A stretch of 64,000 bases of DNA from Nephromyces sp. MM_2019 (GCA_015657535.1 JADHZB010000125.1:109395-173394); one strand, 5' to 3'. Numbered from the stretch's first letter, positions 1-13,065 are shown. A program made the numbers and translations. The notes: generated from the letters alone by a model not told the origin.

Positions 1-361
1 GTGTGTGTGTTTGGGTCTGTATGTTCTTGGGTGTGCTCTTGCGTGTTTGCCTGCGTGTGTGTTCTTATGTGTTTGTGCCTGTGTGTGTGCCTGCACTTGT
101 TGCTTGCCTATTCTTGCTTGTATGTGCTATTTTCAAAAAAAAAAATTTCATTTCAAAATTTTTTTTATCAGGATGCTGGTTGTAATTTCTCTTTATTGTA
201 GTACTATCTAATCTAGTATCTTTCCGCGTATTCCTTCTTTTGCTTTTTCTATCTGCTATTTTTCTTTTGAGGAAACTCATTCACACGAACGTATTAATTA
301 TTTAGAAAAACATTTTTTTTACACATTTTTTGCTGTTTAACGTTGGTTTTCCTTCATGTAG
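1..361 (+). other. Intron upstream of first visible CDC6/ORC1 exon, with TG-rich start
   Basis: Bases 1-110 are a degenerate TG-rich tract (runs of gtgtgtgt broken by ttgg, cctg and cttg). It opens three frames at once, so the Cys/Val/Leu-rich peptides there are composition artefacts. From 120 to 361 the plus strand is T-rich and ends in ttcatgtag, the acceptor of the first exon, as expected for an intron of the plus-strand gene. The true 5' end of the gene lies before base 1. Confidence 0.6.
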
Positions 362-3300
362 CCGATATACCGAAGCTGGAAAACCTTGTAAAACTCTTCA
401 GTCCTAATGAAAGTAAGTACTCTGTTGGAAGGACAGCTGAGGTTGAATCCATACGGCGACACTTTGAAAGGTTTGCTTTTTTTTTTAAGTAAAAATAAAT
501 GAAATTCTAAAGTATAGACAAAACTTAGTTTACTGAAAATACCAGCTGGTGTATGTATTATATATCTAAGCAGCTGCTAATCACGAGTAAAATTGAGTTT
601 TAATTCTGCTCTATAATTTAATTTGAAATTGTATCTTGTGAGAGCTCTTTTCACTGCTTATGAAGGATAATATCTGAACCTCCAGTTGGTAGAATTATTT
701 GCCTTTTTTTCAGTTGCCTAGGAGAATTTCATGGAGGGATTGCCTATTTATCCGGGGCTAGTGGAGTTGGTAAAACTTTGGTAGCGACTACAGTGGCTAG
801 TTTGCTCTGCTTGGAGTACCCTGACTTGCTCTATGATAAGGCAGTTTCAGTGTCAGCTGCTGGCTGCGACAAGGGCATCAAAATATTTGCAGATATTGTG
901 AATCAAATGAACTTGGACACGCTACAGCAGCGAAAAAAAAAACTTAAAGATTTCAAGCTTGCTACTGACAAGGGAAGGATATCGGAGGTAGTCAAGAACT
1001 TTTCTGATCTAGTGAAGATGCAGGATAAGTTTACGTAAGCATTTCTTCTTCCTTTTTGTATTAAAATACTATATTTTTGCAAAGGCAAAATGAATTTTTT
1101 GCGGTGCAGTTTGCATCCCGATGCGATCTCGCTCGCATAATATACGATTTTGGTGATAGCATAAACGCACGCGTGTTTTCGTGCTTCTCTGGCTGGTATT
1201 GGGCTTGCGACATTGCGTCTCGGCAGGTCTCTAATGATTTGCTCTGTATATATATGAGGAAGTTGCGTTGCATCATTCATTTTGAGGGTGGTTTTGATGG
1301 GTGCTATAGTTGCTTCCAATACACTGCTTGAGAGTGTGCTCCACATACATGTATCTTTCTTTTAGAGGTGAAAAATGCTGATTTTTTGCGATTTTTTAAT
1401 CAATTCTTGAATATATTGCTCTGCTAGCTTATTCGTGTTCTCATCTATATGTGATGCTCGAAAAAGGGGTTATAGAATGTGTGTTTTTTAATTTGATGAT
1501 TTGTAGTAGCAATTTTCCTCCTGCAAGGTTTCATGCCATGCTTATGCAGAAGATGAATATTTTCCTGTAAATGCCTTCAGTTATATACGATTATTTTAGT
1601 GGATTTTTGAAGACTTAGAAGAAAGAAAATCTAGGCTTTTGTGCCCTTAATGATGGGCTATAAGTTTTTTTTTTATTTGATTAATGTAAAATTGAATATT
1701 ATGACGCAGTATGTAATTTTTTGGCATCCAGTATTTCTGCGTTAGAGCGAATTTATTCCGGTTTTTTTCATGGGGAGTGGTGATGACAATTTACAGGAAG
1801 AAACGGAGAAATTTCGAGTTTTTTCGTGGTTTTTGAAGGATTTTTGATGAAAAACCTGTTTTGAACAGCCTGAAATTCGTACAAATGTATTGCACGCGAC
1901 TCCTGCTGCTGCTTCAGAAGCGTTGATTACTATTTTTACATTTGATATATCTTTTTTAGTGATGAACAGGGCTTTAATCCCGGTGAGAATGCTGCATAGG
2001 CGTGTGGATAACATGATAGGCTAAAATTTTGCCTTTAGAAGGAGCTGTTTGACTTTTTCCCCGATGATATAATTTTTTCACGGATAGTGATTAGATAGAG
2101 TATGTAGCAACCTGTCTAGACGCACACACGCACTATCAATTATGCTTTATTTTTACTTGACTGAATTTTTCACCGTAGCCCTCACTTGGCTTTTATTTGC
2201 TTTTATCGAACTGGAGGAATATGCTAGAAGTTTATAAGTATGGCTTCTTATAATCTACAGTTTTTGTATAATTGATGAGATTGATTTCGTTGCCACCCAT
2301 GGGCAAAAAAGGAGAGAATTTGTGAAGAAGAGATCAAAGAGAGCGGAAGGAGATGATTTTCTACAATATTTGGTGTCTGCAGCCACTGATAGGAACTCTC
2401 GTTTGCTTGTTATTGGTAAGAGCTTATAAGAAGCTGAGCTATCTGGCTGTGTTTGTGATCTTTAAAAATATCTCATAGGGCCTAAAATGATTTTAATTTA
2501 TTCGTTAATTATCAAGTCTTTTGCAGTGTTTCTTCTTTGGCATTGAATGTGAGCTTCGCTAGCTTCATCTTGTAGCCTTTTAATGTATTTGAAATCAAAT
2601 GAGTGCCTATATTCTACAAAAACGAGAGAAGCAGCTGAAAATTAATTGGGAGAAACTGTAAATCTGGTATCACAGTGCCTGCATTTTTGATATCTCTTTT
2701 TCGCTCGTTCTGAGAACCAAAACATACGTCTTGGCGCTCGACTTTATGGTGATAGGATAGAGACTGTCTGAACGCCTTATTTTGCAGGAGAAATTGTTCT
2801 CCCAAAGAATTTTTCTATCGTTTTATAGGAAGCAGCGAAAGTACTTTAGCTTCCATTACGGTTGGGCTGAGTATCCTGATGAAATGAATTTTATATGCTA
2901 AAATGTTTTAAAAATGAAAAAAAAATTTTGTGTGTGTGTTTATGAGTGTGAGTGCGTGTAACTGTGAGTGAGTGCGTGCAACTGTGAGTGAGTGAAACTG
3001 TGTGTGAGTGCGTGCAACTGTGTGTGTGTGCGTGCAAATGTGTGTGTGTATCTTTAACATTTTTGTACCTTTTTGTACAGCGATTTCAAATAGTGCGGAG
3101 CTTGTGAAACATATTAACAGCAGCCACTTTTTGCATGTGGTTTTTGCTCCTTACACGGAAAGCGAATTGGAAAGTATTATTCGGCAGAAGCTAAGCAGCT
3201 TAGCGACTGCTTCTCCAGTTATCTCCAACACAGCGCTGAAACTGTTTGTACGTCGTGTTGCCAATTATTCCGGGGATTGCCGATATTGCTTTGATGGGAT

Positions 3301-6300
3301 CTGTCGGGGCATCTTCTCAAAGATCTGGCAAATTAGACAAAAAAAGCAGGAACCAGATTTTCTACAAGGCAAGTTTGATATGAAGGCTCTCTCAGATATT
3401 TATATAGAAAGATATGATGATAAGTGTGCTTTGATCTATTAAAAATTGGGTGCCGTAGAAAATGTAGGCTTAATGTTGCCTTAATTCAAGACTGCTTAAA
3501 GGTAACAGCCTTTATATCCTCAATAAGCCCCCCCATAACCACCACCCCAACAAGCCCCAAACTTCCCCCAAACAAGCCCCCCAACAATCCCCCCATCAAG
3601 CCCGCCCAAAACCTCCCCCCCAAACCTCCCCCTTCTCCCCCTACCCATATTTAGAAAAACCCATTGAATTGCTAACTTTTTTTTTCCTTATAAGATAACA
3701 AAGCCAGAATCATCTTTTAGATGACTATACTTTTTAGCGTATAGCTGTATAATTGGAACATGTGTTACCTATTGCAGAGCAAGGATTTGAGTGCTCCAAT
3801 GGTGGTGGTGATGTAGAAATTTTGATTTATTAGGAAATGTGCTACGGAGTTGTGCTTTTGATAAACATACACATGATGGAGGGTGGGTTCACCAAGATAT
3901 TGTGACACTTTTTAATAAATGCTGCTAATATCGCAGAAGAGGTGCGGGAGAGTGTAGATACGCCAGGTGGGGGGAGAGGAGGTGTACATACAACAGCAGT
4001 CAAGTGTATGTACACTAACTTTAAACATACCAACCTTGTCACACGGGTTATATGTTTCTCTTGCTTTTAGATGCCAGGAAACGGACATTGTCAGAGTTGC
4101 CAGATTTGGAAAGTCATGAATTGCAGGCTACGCATGCTACTGCTGGTGAATGCTTCAAGACTATGAGATATACGGAAGAAAAAGTAGTCAGCGGCCTTAA
4201 GCAGCCATCTCCCAGTTTGGTGACAAAGAGCCATAAAGATAAGCTTCCCAAGCGCCCTCTCGCCGCTCATGATTTGGATCTTATGAAGCTATCCCAACAG
4301 GCTAGCAATTCATCACTTTTCTCAGGGGATACTTGTAGTCCACTGAATAGCAATGAGACCAAGAACAAGGAGGATATGTCGCTCTCAAGATGTGCTTCAC
4401 ATGGATCTCCACTTGATACACCAAATTCTTCGTATACAGAATCTACAAACGCCGTGTCTTGTCAGCAGAGCCCCTGCAGCTGTAATCAGCTATTCGAGCT
4501 AGAAAGCGAGGATACCAACTCTATTTGCTTTGAAGAGACTGAAGGCCCTTCTGGAGCCGCTTTGACTGCACCATCGTTACGCTGCAATGTCTCAAAAGAT
4601 GGATATGATGTGCAGAAAGTTTCATTAGATTCATCTGATAGAACTGATAAAGCGGTTAAGATTGATCAGCCAAGTCTTGCTCCGCCTGATATTGGATCAT
4701 GCCCCACCCCTGAAGCCCGTCCGTTGTTGAACATTCTCAATAGAGACGTTCAGCTTCATAGCCTTGAAAATGATAAGAAACAGGCATTGCTTAACTCGAA
4801 AATTGACGTTTGTGTGCAGCGAAGTAGTATAGCTAACTGCAGAAATTCTATGTATGCTTCAAGTCACCTTGATATACCGGAGCTAGATGTGGCCACTATC
4901 AATAGGACTACCGGGCTCTTGTGTGCCAACCAGCAGCAGGTGAACCTGATGAGAGCGAGTTTTTTTACGCTGCCATTACCCCAAAATCTTATTGGAAGAA
5001 GATTCACTATATCCTGGCCCATTAAACCCATAACACATTATTATATATCCTAATAAAGCATTACATCGGTTTTTGCAGATTTTCACTTGAAGACATTACT
5101 TTTATCTTCTTTACTTTTTTACCTTCATTTTGGCCCGATTATCTGACATTATTAAAGTTGAGTAAAAACCAGTATCCTTTTTTCCTGAATGCAGCTATTG
5201 ATGGATAACCTGCAACATTTGCCGTTTATGCAAAAGCTCTATCTTGCCGCAGCCTGCAGAGCTGCGCAAGGAAAGTGTTTTCAGGATGAGAACTCTTTTG
5301 ATATGCATAATTCCAAAAGCAGCATAGAAGTTGGTATAGACGAGCTAGAGGTAAATTTTCGCTATTTTTATTGTTAAGGCCTGGATTATTGCTTTGCTCA
5401 CTTAAGTGTTTAGAATGATTTGAATAGTAATTTTTCTCGCATTTTATATTGCTTATAGCTTCGTATTTCATTTTATTTAGCTGCGAAAAGCTTGGAAAGG
5501 CGCCTTGGTGCGCTTCTTCATCTTCATCGTTTTCATTTTCTTCATAATTTTCATTTTCTTCACCTTCATCTTCACGTTCACCTTCATTTTCTTCATTTTC
5601 TTCATTTTCTTCATTTTCTTCATTTTCTTCATTTTCTTCATTTTCTTCATTTTCTTCTTCACCTCCATCTTCATCTTCACCTTCAGCTTCTTCTTCAAAT
5701 CATCTTTTACACCTTGTTCTCGATATGTACTTTTTGATTATACCACCGGAGTTAGCTCGTTATTATCAGCTTAGCAGTCTTTTTGCAATGAAAATTTTGA
5801 AGCGGCTAGTATTTTGTTGGAATTTATTTTAAGGTATGCTAAAATGGAGAGTTCATTGCAATTACATCCAGACCTATCAGCATATTGATACGGTAGTACA
5901 CTAGAGTTCTTGTTTTGATGTTAATTTGTTACCTCTCTGATGTGTGTTAATATAACAATATTTTGTTTGCTGCCATCCACACTGGCCTATTTAACCCGCT
6001 TTTTATTGCTGTTTTCTTGCAGAATTGCTACAGAGCACTTTGCAACGAGCTACAAAATGGGCATGTAGCTGACCATGGCCTTGGATGGAGCAGCTTTAAA
6101 AACGCTATAGACACTTTTGTCGATCTCGGAATATGTCGCACAAAGACAGGTATGCTGAAAACAGACCGTACTATTTGATACAAGTACGGTCGGCTGCTGT
6201 CAAATGTTCTTTGAGGAAAATAGAACTCGCAAAACCTAATTTTTTTTTGAGTAATGGTGTTAAAAAGAGAAATTGCCTTTGAAATTAGTTCAAGTGAAAA

Positions 6301-7253
6301 TCTCTTTGTGTGAAACTTGAGAGCTAGCGCCTAATAAAGGAATAACTTGTGCGTGTTCCTATTCGAACGCCGTTTTTACTCCTCGAGATTTTTTTTTATT
6401 GCTTTTCTCTTGAAGTTTTTTTTCGACGGCACAGCCGACTTTGAAGATAAGCTAGAATTGCATGAATTATCAGTATTTGTTGAGTGCATTCACTTTAATG
6501 CACTGTCGCTTGCAGATTTTGATACATTTTTTTCGCGTTTTTTCAGCCGTCAAATGCCTGTTTACGCATTTGTTTGAGTAAATTGTTTTGGTAAATTACC
6601 CTTCAAGGATTTGGAATGTGTCGCACTGCAATACACCCTCTGCATAAAAAATCTTTTCACTCCTCCACCAACCCCCCACCAGCCCCCCCACTAGCGATAA
6701 TTTGTGTTGCGTGTAGATGCCCTTTTTAACTGTATGCATGATCGACTGGTGGTAGTTAATAGATAGCATTATGTTTCTACGTCACATTCTAATGCCTAGC
6801 GAAATCGGTTATTTTTGGGACAGTTTTGGGTTTCTTATTCGGGCCTAAAACATGATACACCTCTGTTTTAGTGCACTTGAACTAAGTGGATTTCACATTA
6901 TATGGAATTTTTTTACTATACACAGCTGTGTTACAGGATAGTCGTCGGTTTTGGCAACCTGCTCACTTTTCTAAGCATCGCTCATCCTTTAATTCAAAGA
7001 CTGCTAAGAAACTGCTGTCTATTGAGATGCTTATAAACCCCAGTCTTTTAGAGACGGTAATGAGGAAACTTTCCCCTGTATTGGAAGGGTTTGATATACA
7101 AAGGCACTATAGTTCAGGAATGGAGGCTTGATGCTTATTTCATTTGCAGGTTTATTTCTTTTATAGTCGCTTGGCATAGCCAATGCACGCCTCAGGATTT
7201 CCAATAACGTCTACATCTCCAAAGAAGAAACATTTGGTAGATTAAAATGCTGA
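362..7253 (+). CDS. CDC6/ORC1-type AAA+ replication initiator, 12 exons, 5' partial
   Basis: This is probably the ATPase that loads the MCM helicase at replication origins in the nucleus. Exons by splice signal and phase: 362-470, 714-1034, 2261-2415, 3081-3423, 3468-3501, 3778-3812, 4078-4939, 5195-5350, 6023-6149, 6435-6472, 6937-7056, 7167-7253 (TGA stop), about 795 codons in all. In the partial protein, Walker A GASGVGKT is near residue 51, preceded by the VGR motif (YSVGRTAEVESIRR) usual in ORC/CDC6. Walker B CIIDEID is near 146 and is interrupted by a 1.2-kb intron just upstream. Sensor 1 (LLVIAISNSAEL) and the lid with sensor 2 (GDCRYCFDGICRG) follow. Exon 7 adds about 287 Ser/Asp-rich residues. 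Exons 8-12 form the winged helix (LQHLPFMQKLYLAA; GWSSFKNAIDTFVDLGICR). Exons 5, 6 and 10 are the least certain. An alternative end reads through exon 10 to a TGA at 6577. The family is secure; CDC6 and ORC1 cannot be separated here. Confidence 0.85.
2929..3053 (+). repeat. TG-rich degenerate minisatellite in CDC6/ORC1 intron
   Basis: A variable unit of roughly 20 bases built on gtgagtgagtgcgtgcaact recurs here, with gtgtgtgt runs at both ends. It lies inside the intron between exons 2261-2415 and 3081-3423, close before the acceptor tttttgtacag. The reading frame open across it is the exon frame extended backwards, not extra coding sequence. Confidence 0.75.
3528..3647 (+). repeat. C-run tract (G-quadruplex-capable on minus strand)
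   Basis: About 120 bases carry more than ten C-runs of 3-8 separated by aacaa, aaa or tt spacers, and G is almost absent. The complementary strand therefore has many G-runs in quadruplex spacing, and the plus strand could form an i-motif. It sits in an intron of the CDC6/ORC1 gene (3502-3777 in my model). The proline-rich frame it opens is an artefact. A smaller similar tract is at about 6658-6695. Confidence 0.7.
5511..5700 (+). repeat. 9-bp tandem repeat (ttcattttc)n
   Basis: About eight perfect copies of ttcattttc occupy roughly 5583-5657, flanked by imperfect ttcatcttc variants from about 5511 to 5700. The whole array lies in the CDC6/ORC1 intron between exons 5195-5350 and 6023-6149. 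Because 9 is a multiple of 3, every frame without a stop stays open and gives spurious periodic peptides (HFL or IFF on plus, MKK on minus). These are not genes. Confidence 0.85.
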
Positions 7254-10200
7254 TACTAAAATATCAGTTATTGTAAGATTTGTATGCTTTTATATATCCG
7301 TGTATAAAAAGTGTGTCATCATAATATTATTCAATGATTTAAAAAAAAGAATAAGCTGCATCTGCACAGCTACATGCCAAGCGATGCTTAAATTAGCAGA
7401 TATATATTAAGATAGTTCGGATGGCAAACGAGGCAATCGGCTTAATTACGCCAGTTGAGAGGCAGACTTAAGCTACGAATTGTTCCTTTACTAAATATGC
7501 TCATATGGGCAACTTAATGACGTCTAGCTTCTTTGATTTTTTTCCCACTTTAATTTTTTGACTTTTAAAAAGTTAAATTCTTGCTTATTTGCTGTTTTTA
7601 CTGAGTTCGTTGGTGGAGTAGAGACTGCGCAAGGGTGAAAGTATTTGCAGATAAAGTGAAACTGGTCGTCTTGTTTTACAACCCCCCCGCGTATTTACCC
7701 CCCTGATTATTGTAGCTCTTCCTTGATATTTTCTTTGGTAAAGCTAAATTCCAAAAATGTTAAGTTCAATATTAACCAGCAATTCAGTACATGCACGATG
7801 TTATGAGATGCTATTAAAAATGGTTCCAGCTGTCCAGTTTCTGAATATGTATTTTTATCGATGTGCTATTCTACTGGTTTGACTGGAACCTATATTTCGC
7901 ACTTTTCATATGATTATCATGGCATCATTGCATAACGATATCGCTCAAGTTTATCGTCTGATTACTATTAGTATCTGTCCTTGACGGTTGGCTATATTAT
8001 AAAAATAGTAAACTAAAAAGTTTTATATCGGCATTGTGACCTAAACCACTCTCTACAAAATTTGTGTTTCCGTTACCTTATCATATGCTGCCTTATGACT
8101 ATTCAATGCGACTGAATGCATTGTAAACTTTTATTTGAATTACGTGGCGCTAGGGCATATCTGGGGGCATATCCCCGCAATTTGGTTGAGAGGGTGGCTA
8201 CTGCATAGCTATGAAGCTTGGGGAGTTCCTTCTTCGTTTAATTTGTATTGTATTTCAATGTTCCGCTTTGTTGCTATGCATCCGTGTTAGGCCAAGAACT
8301 TATGAATCTTGGTATTTCATTTGTGAATTGGTAATATGCTGGGCTATTTCCAATATGATAGTAATAGTTGTCATGAGATATCCGTTTTCTTGCTATTACA
8401 CGCCCTTGAAGCATCGATTAATTTTGTATGCGAATTTTCTGAGGTTTTTCTTTTGCCAACACTTGCTCAGCATAATTTTAATCGTGTTTCATGACAATCT
8501 AAAAAGCTGCCGCGTTCAAAGGCACAATTAAAGTGGAATGATTGCTTCCAGTAAGCCCTATCCTCTCGCAAAGTATCCGCTGGATTTCTTGCAAAGGCTT
8601 ATTTTTGAAGTAGCAGAATTGATTCGTTTTGTATTCATGTCTAGCGCTGCTTTTAAAATTTGGGTTTAGTGCTTTGAATAAACCGGTCTGAAGTTTTTCC
8701 GCTTTTATAACTAGATAATTCTGTGCTATATTCAATGTTTACGTCTTTTGAGGAGTCAAAAGCCGAATATGCAGTTTAGATATATCTATAAGAAGCTTTT
8801 TTTACCTGTTTAGACCTATATTATTCTTTTTTTATGTATATTTCTAGTCTTACAATTGGTTATTGGCATTTTTTACGTTCCTATCTTCCCGGTGTATAAA
8901 ATGAGTCTAGAGGCAGGTTTATTCCTAAATGAAGGAAACTATTTCCGTAGCTGAAGTGAAGTGCACATGGTTCAGTTTATAAAATTCGGTGACTATAAAA
9001 GCTGTCAGCTAGAACTTATAATGATATACACGTGATACATGCCTTCATAAATAAAGGCTAAATGCAGGCATGTAGGCATTACTCTCTTTACTTCATGTTA
9101 TAGAATACGCTTATTATTATTGTACCTTGTAATAGAATTAATGTACTGATGCTTATTCGGCGAAGAGTATGTGGGACGAAGCATTAAAACATGATTTCAT
9201 CTCTATTTAGCTTTTTTTTAGATGAACTCCGCAGCTTAATTTATTTTCATTCTTTGCGGATCGAGATAATTTAGGATAGCACTATTATTATCTAGGATTA
9301 GCAGTACGCTCTATTTTTTTATCACTTTCTTTAAGAGGAAGAAGCAGGAAGTGGTTTGCCTCTTTCACCTTAGTTTATAACTTATAGACTGGTGATTAGT
9401 TTTCGTATGACACTGATCGTAGCATGAAGATGCTTTTGCATCTTGGAAGAAAATGCAGCACTCCTTTTTGTCAACATTTGCTTCAAGGAAGGCAGTGTAA
9501 GATAGGAGCAATTTCTGTACTCAAGCTTAGGCTCCAACTATAGGATGTAAACTTTTAGTGAATAGTTTCTTGAGAAGAGCTGCTTCTCGCGGAAATTTTG
9601 AGGCGAGTTTCTCTCATGAAATCTGCGTGTTGCTAATAGGATATCAGACAATTGCAACGCTTGGGTAGCTCGGAAAGATATGACCTGCGAATAAATTTTT
9701 ACTGTCGTTATGACGCATATTTTGCTAAGAGTGTAATCGTCGTATTTTTGTCAAGCCTTAGCTTCGTTTTTGAGGTAATAGTACAATAGGGTAACGTCTT
9801 GTTGCTAGGTTGAGCCTATAATACGCTTAGCCAAAAGACTTAATTTCTTAGATGCCTCCCACGCCCAGTGTCCTGCGACCTGAGTGATATTGTAGCTTCT
9901 ACTGGAGAATAAGCCACTTCTCTTTTCAAACTTTGAACCCGTAGTGGCGAAAAATATTATTCTTATGAGTGTAGTAGCTAGAATTAACGGTGTTTCCAAC
10001 TTAGCGAGAGCGATTCGAAGCCGTATCGCCAACTTCCGAAGGTATTCCCAGTTAACAAGAAAGAGCCGCCTTTTTCGAAGTGTTTTTTGGTGGCATAAAA
10101 TCTTTTTTTTCGTTGGATAGAACCCTCTCCTTAATTACTGGCGAGCTCCACAAGTTTCCTAATAAGCTCTCAGTTACAGGTTTGCAAGTATGTCATGTAT

Positions 10201-13065
10201 ACAGCAACGCATGCTCAGTGTATCAACAAACAATGGTAGATGATGGCGTGCTGTGCTGGCCTTGATACAATAGCGTACGTGGGGGGCGTCGTTTCTGTGT
10301 GTCACCTCAGGTGAATGAGCATCATGAAGCTCATTTTTATTAACCCTGTGGAACATAGCTTAAAAATGGCAGCGTGATGAGATGAATGTGCGATGCTCCA
10401 CACCCATTCTCGGATGAGCCTTCTAGCGAACCCAGCCGGGACGTGCACAAGCAAGTCCTTCCTTTGCTTTTCTGTGGAATAGAACAAAATGGCTGAAGCT
10501 TAATGGTTGTGTCATGTCATATTATTAATTTTAAGTTACGCTATAGTCCTCCTGGGGTTGCCAACAACACTTTGACTATTAGATGTGGATCGATATACTA
10601 ACTCACTTTGAAAAGGATGAATCGTTGAAACAAAGCGAGGGAGCGGAGTTCCCGTCGCATCTATTGTCCTTGAAAAAACCCGAAGAATCATGCAATTTTC
10701 TGTTGAATTAAGAATCTCCTTCAATGCATTGAGAATGTCAATATGTAATGTTGCGCAATTCCTTAATATGCAGGTGAGCCATACGTGACGCTTCCATAGT
10801 AATTTTTAGTGGTATTATGAGCATCCTAAAGCTTGCGATTGTAATTGAGATGTATGACAAAAAAAATCCTGACTCAGAGGTTTGCTTATGATGTACACTT
10901 CAAATTACGTTGAAATATTTCTTGTGGAAAGGTCTTCAGTATACTGTTCAGCAAGGCGAATAATTTTACCAGTAGAGCTGGTGACCCAGGAGCTCTCTAA
11001 AGACGCTGCAAGATAAAATATATTTTTATTAGTGGAATATTTATGCGCCTTCATTAATACGGAAATAAAGTATATCGCCACATTCTACCAGTAAAGAATA
11101 CTCCACTTTAGTTATCTTTTAAAAGAGTAGAAAACGCGCATCAAACGCATTACACTCCAAAATTATGTTGCCATATCATTTTTTTGGATGTTCTACCAGC
11201 GCAGAGATTAAATACGTTATTCTTGCTACTTTTAAGGACGTTCGCATGGTGTGAGCAAATCAAGCAATGCCCACCCCGGGCTACATGGTCAATAGATGCG
11301 GCTTAAGTTCAATATGAGCTGAACAGCACAGTGTAAGATCTGGTTAGTCTTTGGAGTCTATTTACCCAAAACCTACCTACATAGTGTGCTGAATTTATGC
11401 TGATCAACATGACGACTATTTGAGTCTTCGAATGTTGTGTTCAACTCCCTTTGTAGTACCGCGTGATGACGCTGTGAAGGTGCTGGTTCTTCAGCACAAG
11501 TTTGAGTAAAAATATCTTGCACAATGTTTCAATGCCGCAACGGTATTATTTTCAAGCAAATGAGCAACGATAAACGAGTGGTGACGATATTTTTTGTAAA
11601 TTTGAATGAGAAAGTTTTTGATGGGCACAACAGTTGCTGCCTTTCATCCACAACTTTGCGAGTCCCCAGCTCTTACTTTTGTGAACTCCAAAATTAGGCT
11701 CTGAATTTCTCAAGAACAGGTAAATTTTGGGGAAATACGAGATAGTGCTAGCAGCAGTGTAAATGCTCTGCCTGACAAAGGTGCAATAAGCTGCATCACT
11801 GTGCGGCGCTCTAATAAGGATAATGAGGTAATCTAGCTGAGACTCGAAACGCTGGAACTTCATAGAGCTAAACGGGGAAAAAATAAATATGTAATACCGG
11901 TCGTGGCGAACACCAACGATGCTCATCAATTTTCGTACCTTAAAGGACACAAGCTTATGGAGTTTTTCCTTTGTAGAAATATTTTTTGTTTCTTTACAAA
12001 GGTTATTCCGATTATCGGACTACAATTACTTGATCTGCTTTGACCTATTCTGCCGAGATATATATGAAGCTATTAAAGAGTGCCACACACACTTTCTATT
12101 TACTATAGCGTATGAGTATTGTAGTCAGCAGTGTGCCTTTTTCTTTGAGCACCAGTGTCGTCTCTTGGTATCACCGGCAGGAGCCATATTAATTTGCATA
12201 TGCAAACAGAGTATATTCCTGATACTTTCAGATAAAATAATTGGGGGCATAGAATCCATATTGTATAATAACACCATAAATATTGAAAGTCGCTTATAGT
12301 TTACGAACGCTCTTGACATCTGTATGTTATTCTTATGTTTAAATGAAGAGCTTGCACTATTGTGGGTACACGCAATTATTTTGATATAATTTTTGTTGAA
12401 AGAGTCTAATCATATCGTTTGTGTTATAAGCTTAGCAAAGTTCTATAAATCTGAGAAATCTTCTTTTTTTAAATTTGATTTTTTGAAGTACATGCAAAGA
12501 ATGTAGTTCTCAAATGTAGTATATTATTAGTTTTTAGTCATTGAAATCTTTTTCATTCACATCGGCACCATAAGGCGTAATCAGTTTCAGTGAATGTTTT
12601 AACGCTTTAGTTTCTATAAAATGGATACAAGCGTTAGCCAATAAACAATAAGGTCTTTTTCTGACCAACGTTATATGTAGCGAAAATAAGTTCGTCACAA
12701 ATATAACCCTTTTGATTATTCGGTCCTACTGAAGGTCTCTTTAACTTTCAAGTTCATTCTTCTTTCCGGAATAAAAGAAGTGCACCATTGGTGGAACTAG
12801 GCAAGGCAAAACAATGGATCAAGCTATCCCCATGGATATAGAAGCCTACTATGAGCGTTAGCTAGCATAATAAAATAATTAAATCAAAAATGCTCGTTTA
12901 TCCGAGTCTCATATTTTTTTTTGTCACTTGTTGCACAAAGCTAAGGCAAGCCTTTTTGGTGTGCTAGCCTGGTTTCACTCGTGGGCTATGCATGCTAATG
13001 CTATACGGTGTGCACTTTTTAGATTTCACGATATTGATTTTTCAGTTGTCAATAATTTTTTTAAG
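7254..13065. other. Long stretch without a supportable gene
   Basis: Composition is T-rich to about 9.5 kb and more even afterwards. The longest frames (8211-8531 plus, 11552-11950 minus, 11919-12299 plus) are rich in Cys/Phe/Ile/Leu, have no convincing splice junctions and overlap one another on opposite strands, so I read them as chance. Short C-runs occur at about 7681-7707. I saw no tRNA, rRNA or mobile element. The 5' exons of the 13066-14587 gene may lie at the right end. Confidence 0.5.

Noticed and set aside
1..211. Three overlapping Cys/Val/Leu-rich frames
   Set aside because: TG-rich simple sequence opens all frames; it lies upstream of an acceptor at 361 and is intronic.
903..1346. 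147-codon minus-strand frame
   Set aside because: It is antisense to a clear CDC6/ORC1 exon and its intron; no ATG-driven or splice support.
5477..5774. Lys/Met-rich and His/Phe/Leu-rich proteins on both strands
   Set aside because: Both arise from the 9-bp tandem repeat in an intron.
8211..8531. 106-codon plus-strand membrane-like protein
   Set aside because: Hydrophobic bias follows from T-rich DNA; no splice signals or neighbours in support.
11552..12299. 132-codon minus frame and 126-codon plus frame
   Set aside because: They overlap on opposite strands with no domain, splice or codon evidence; likely chance.
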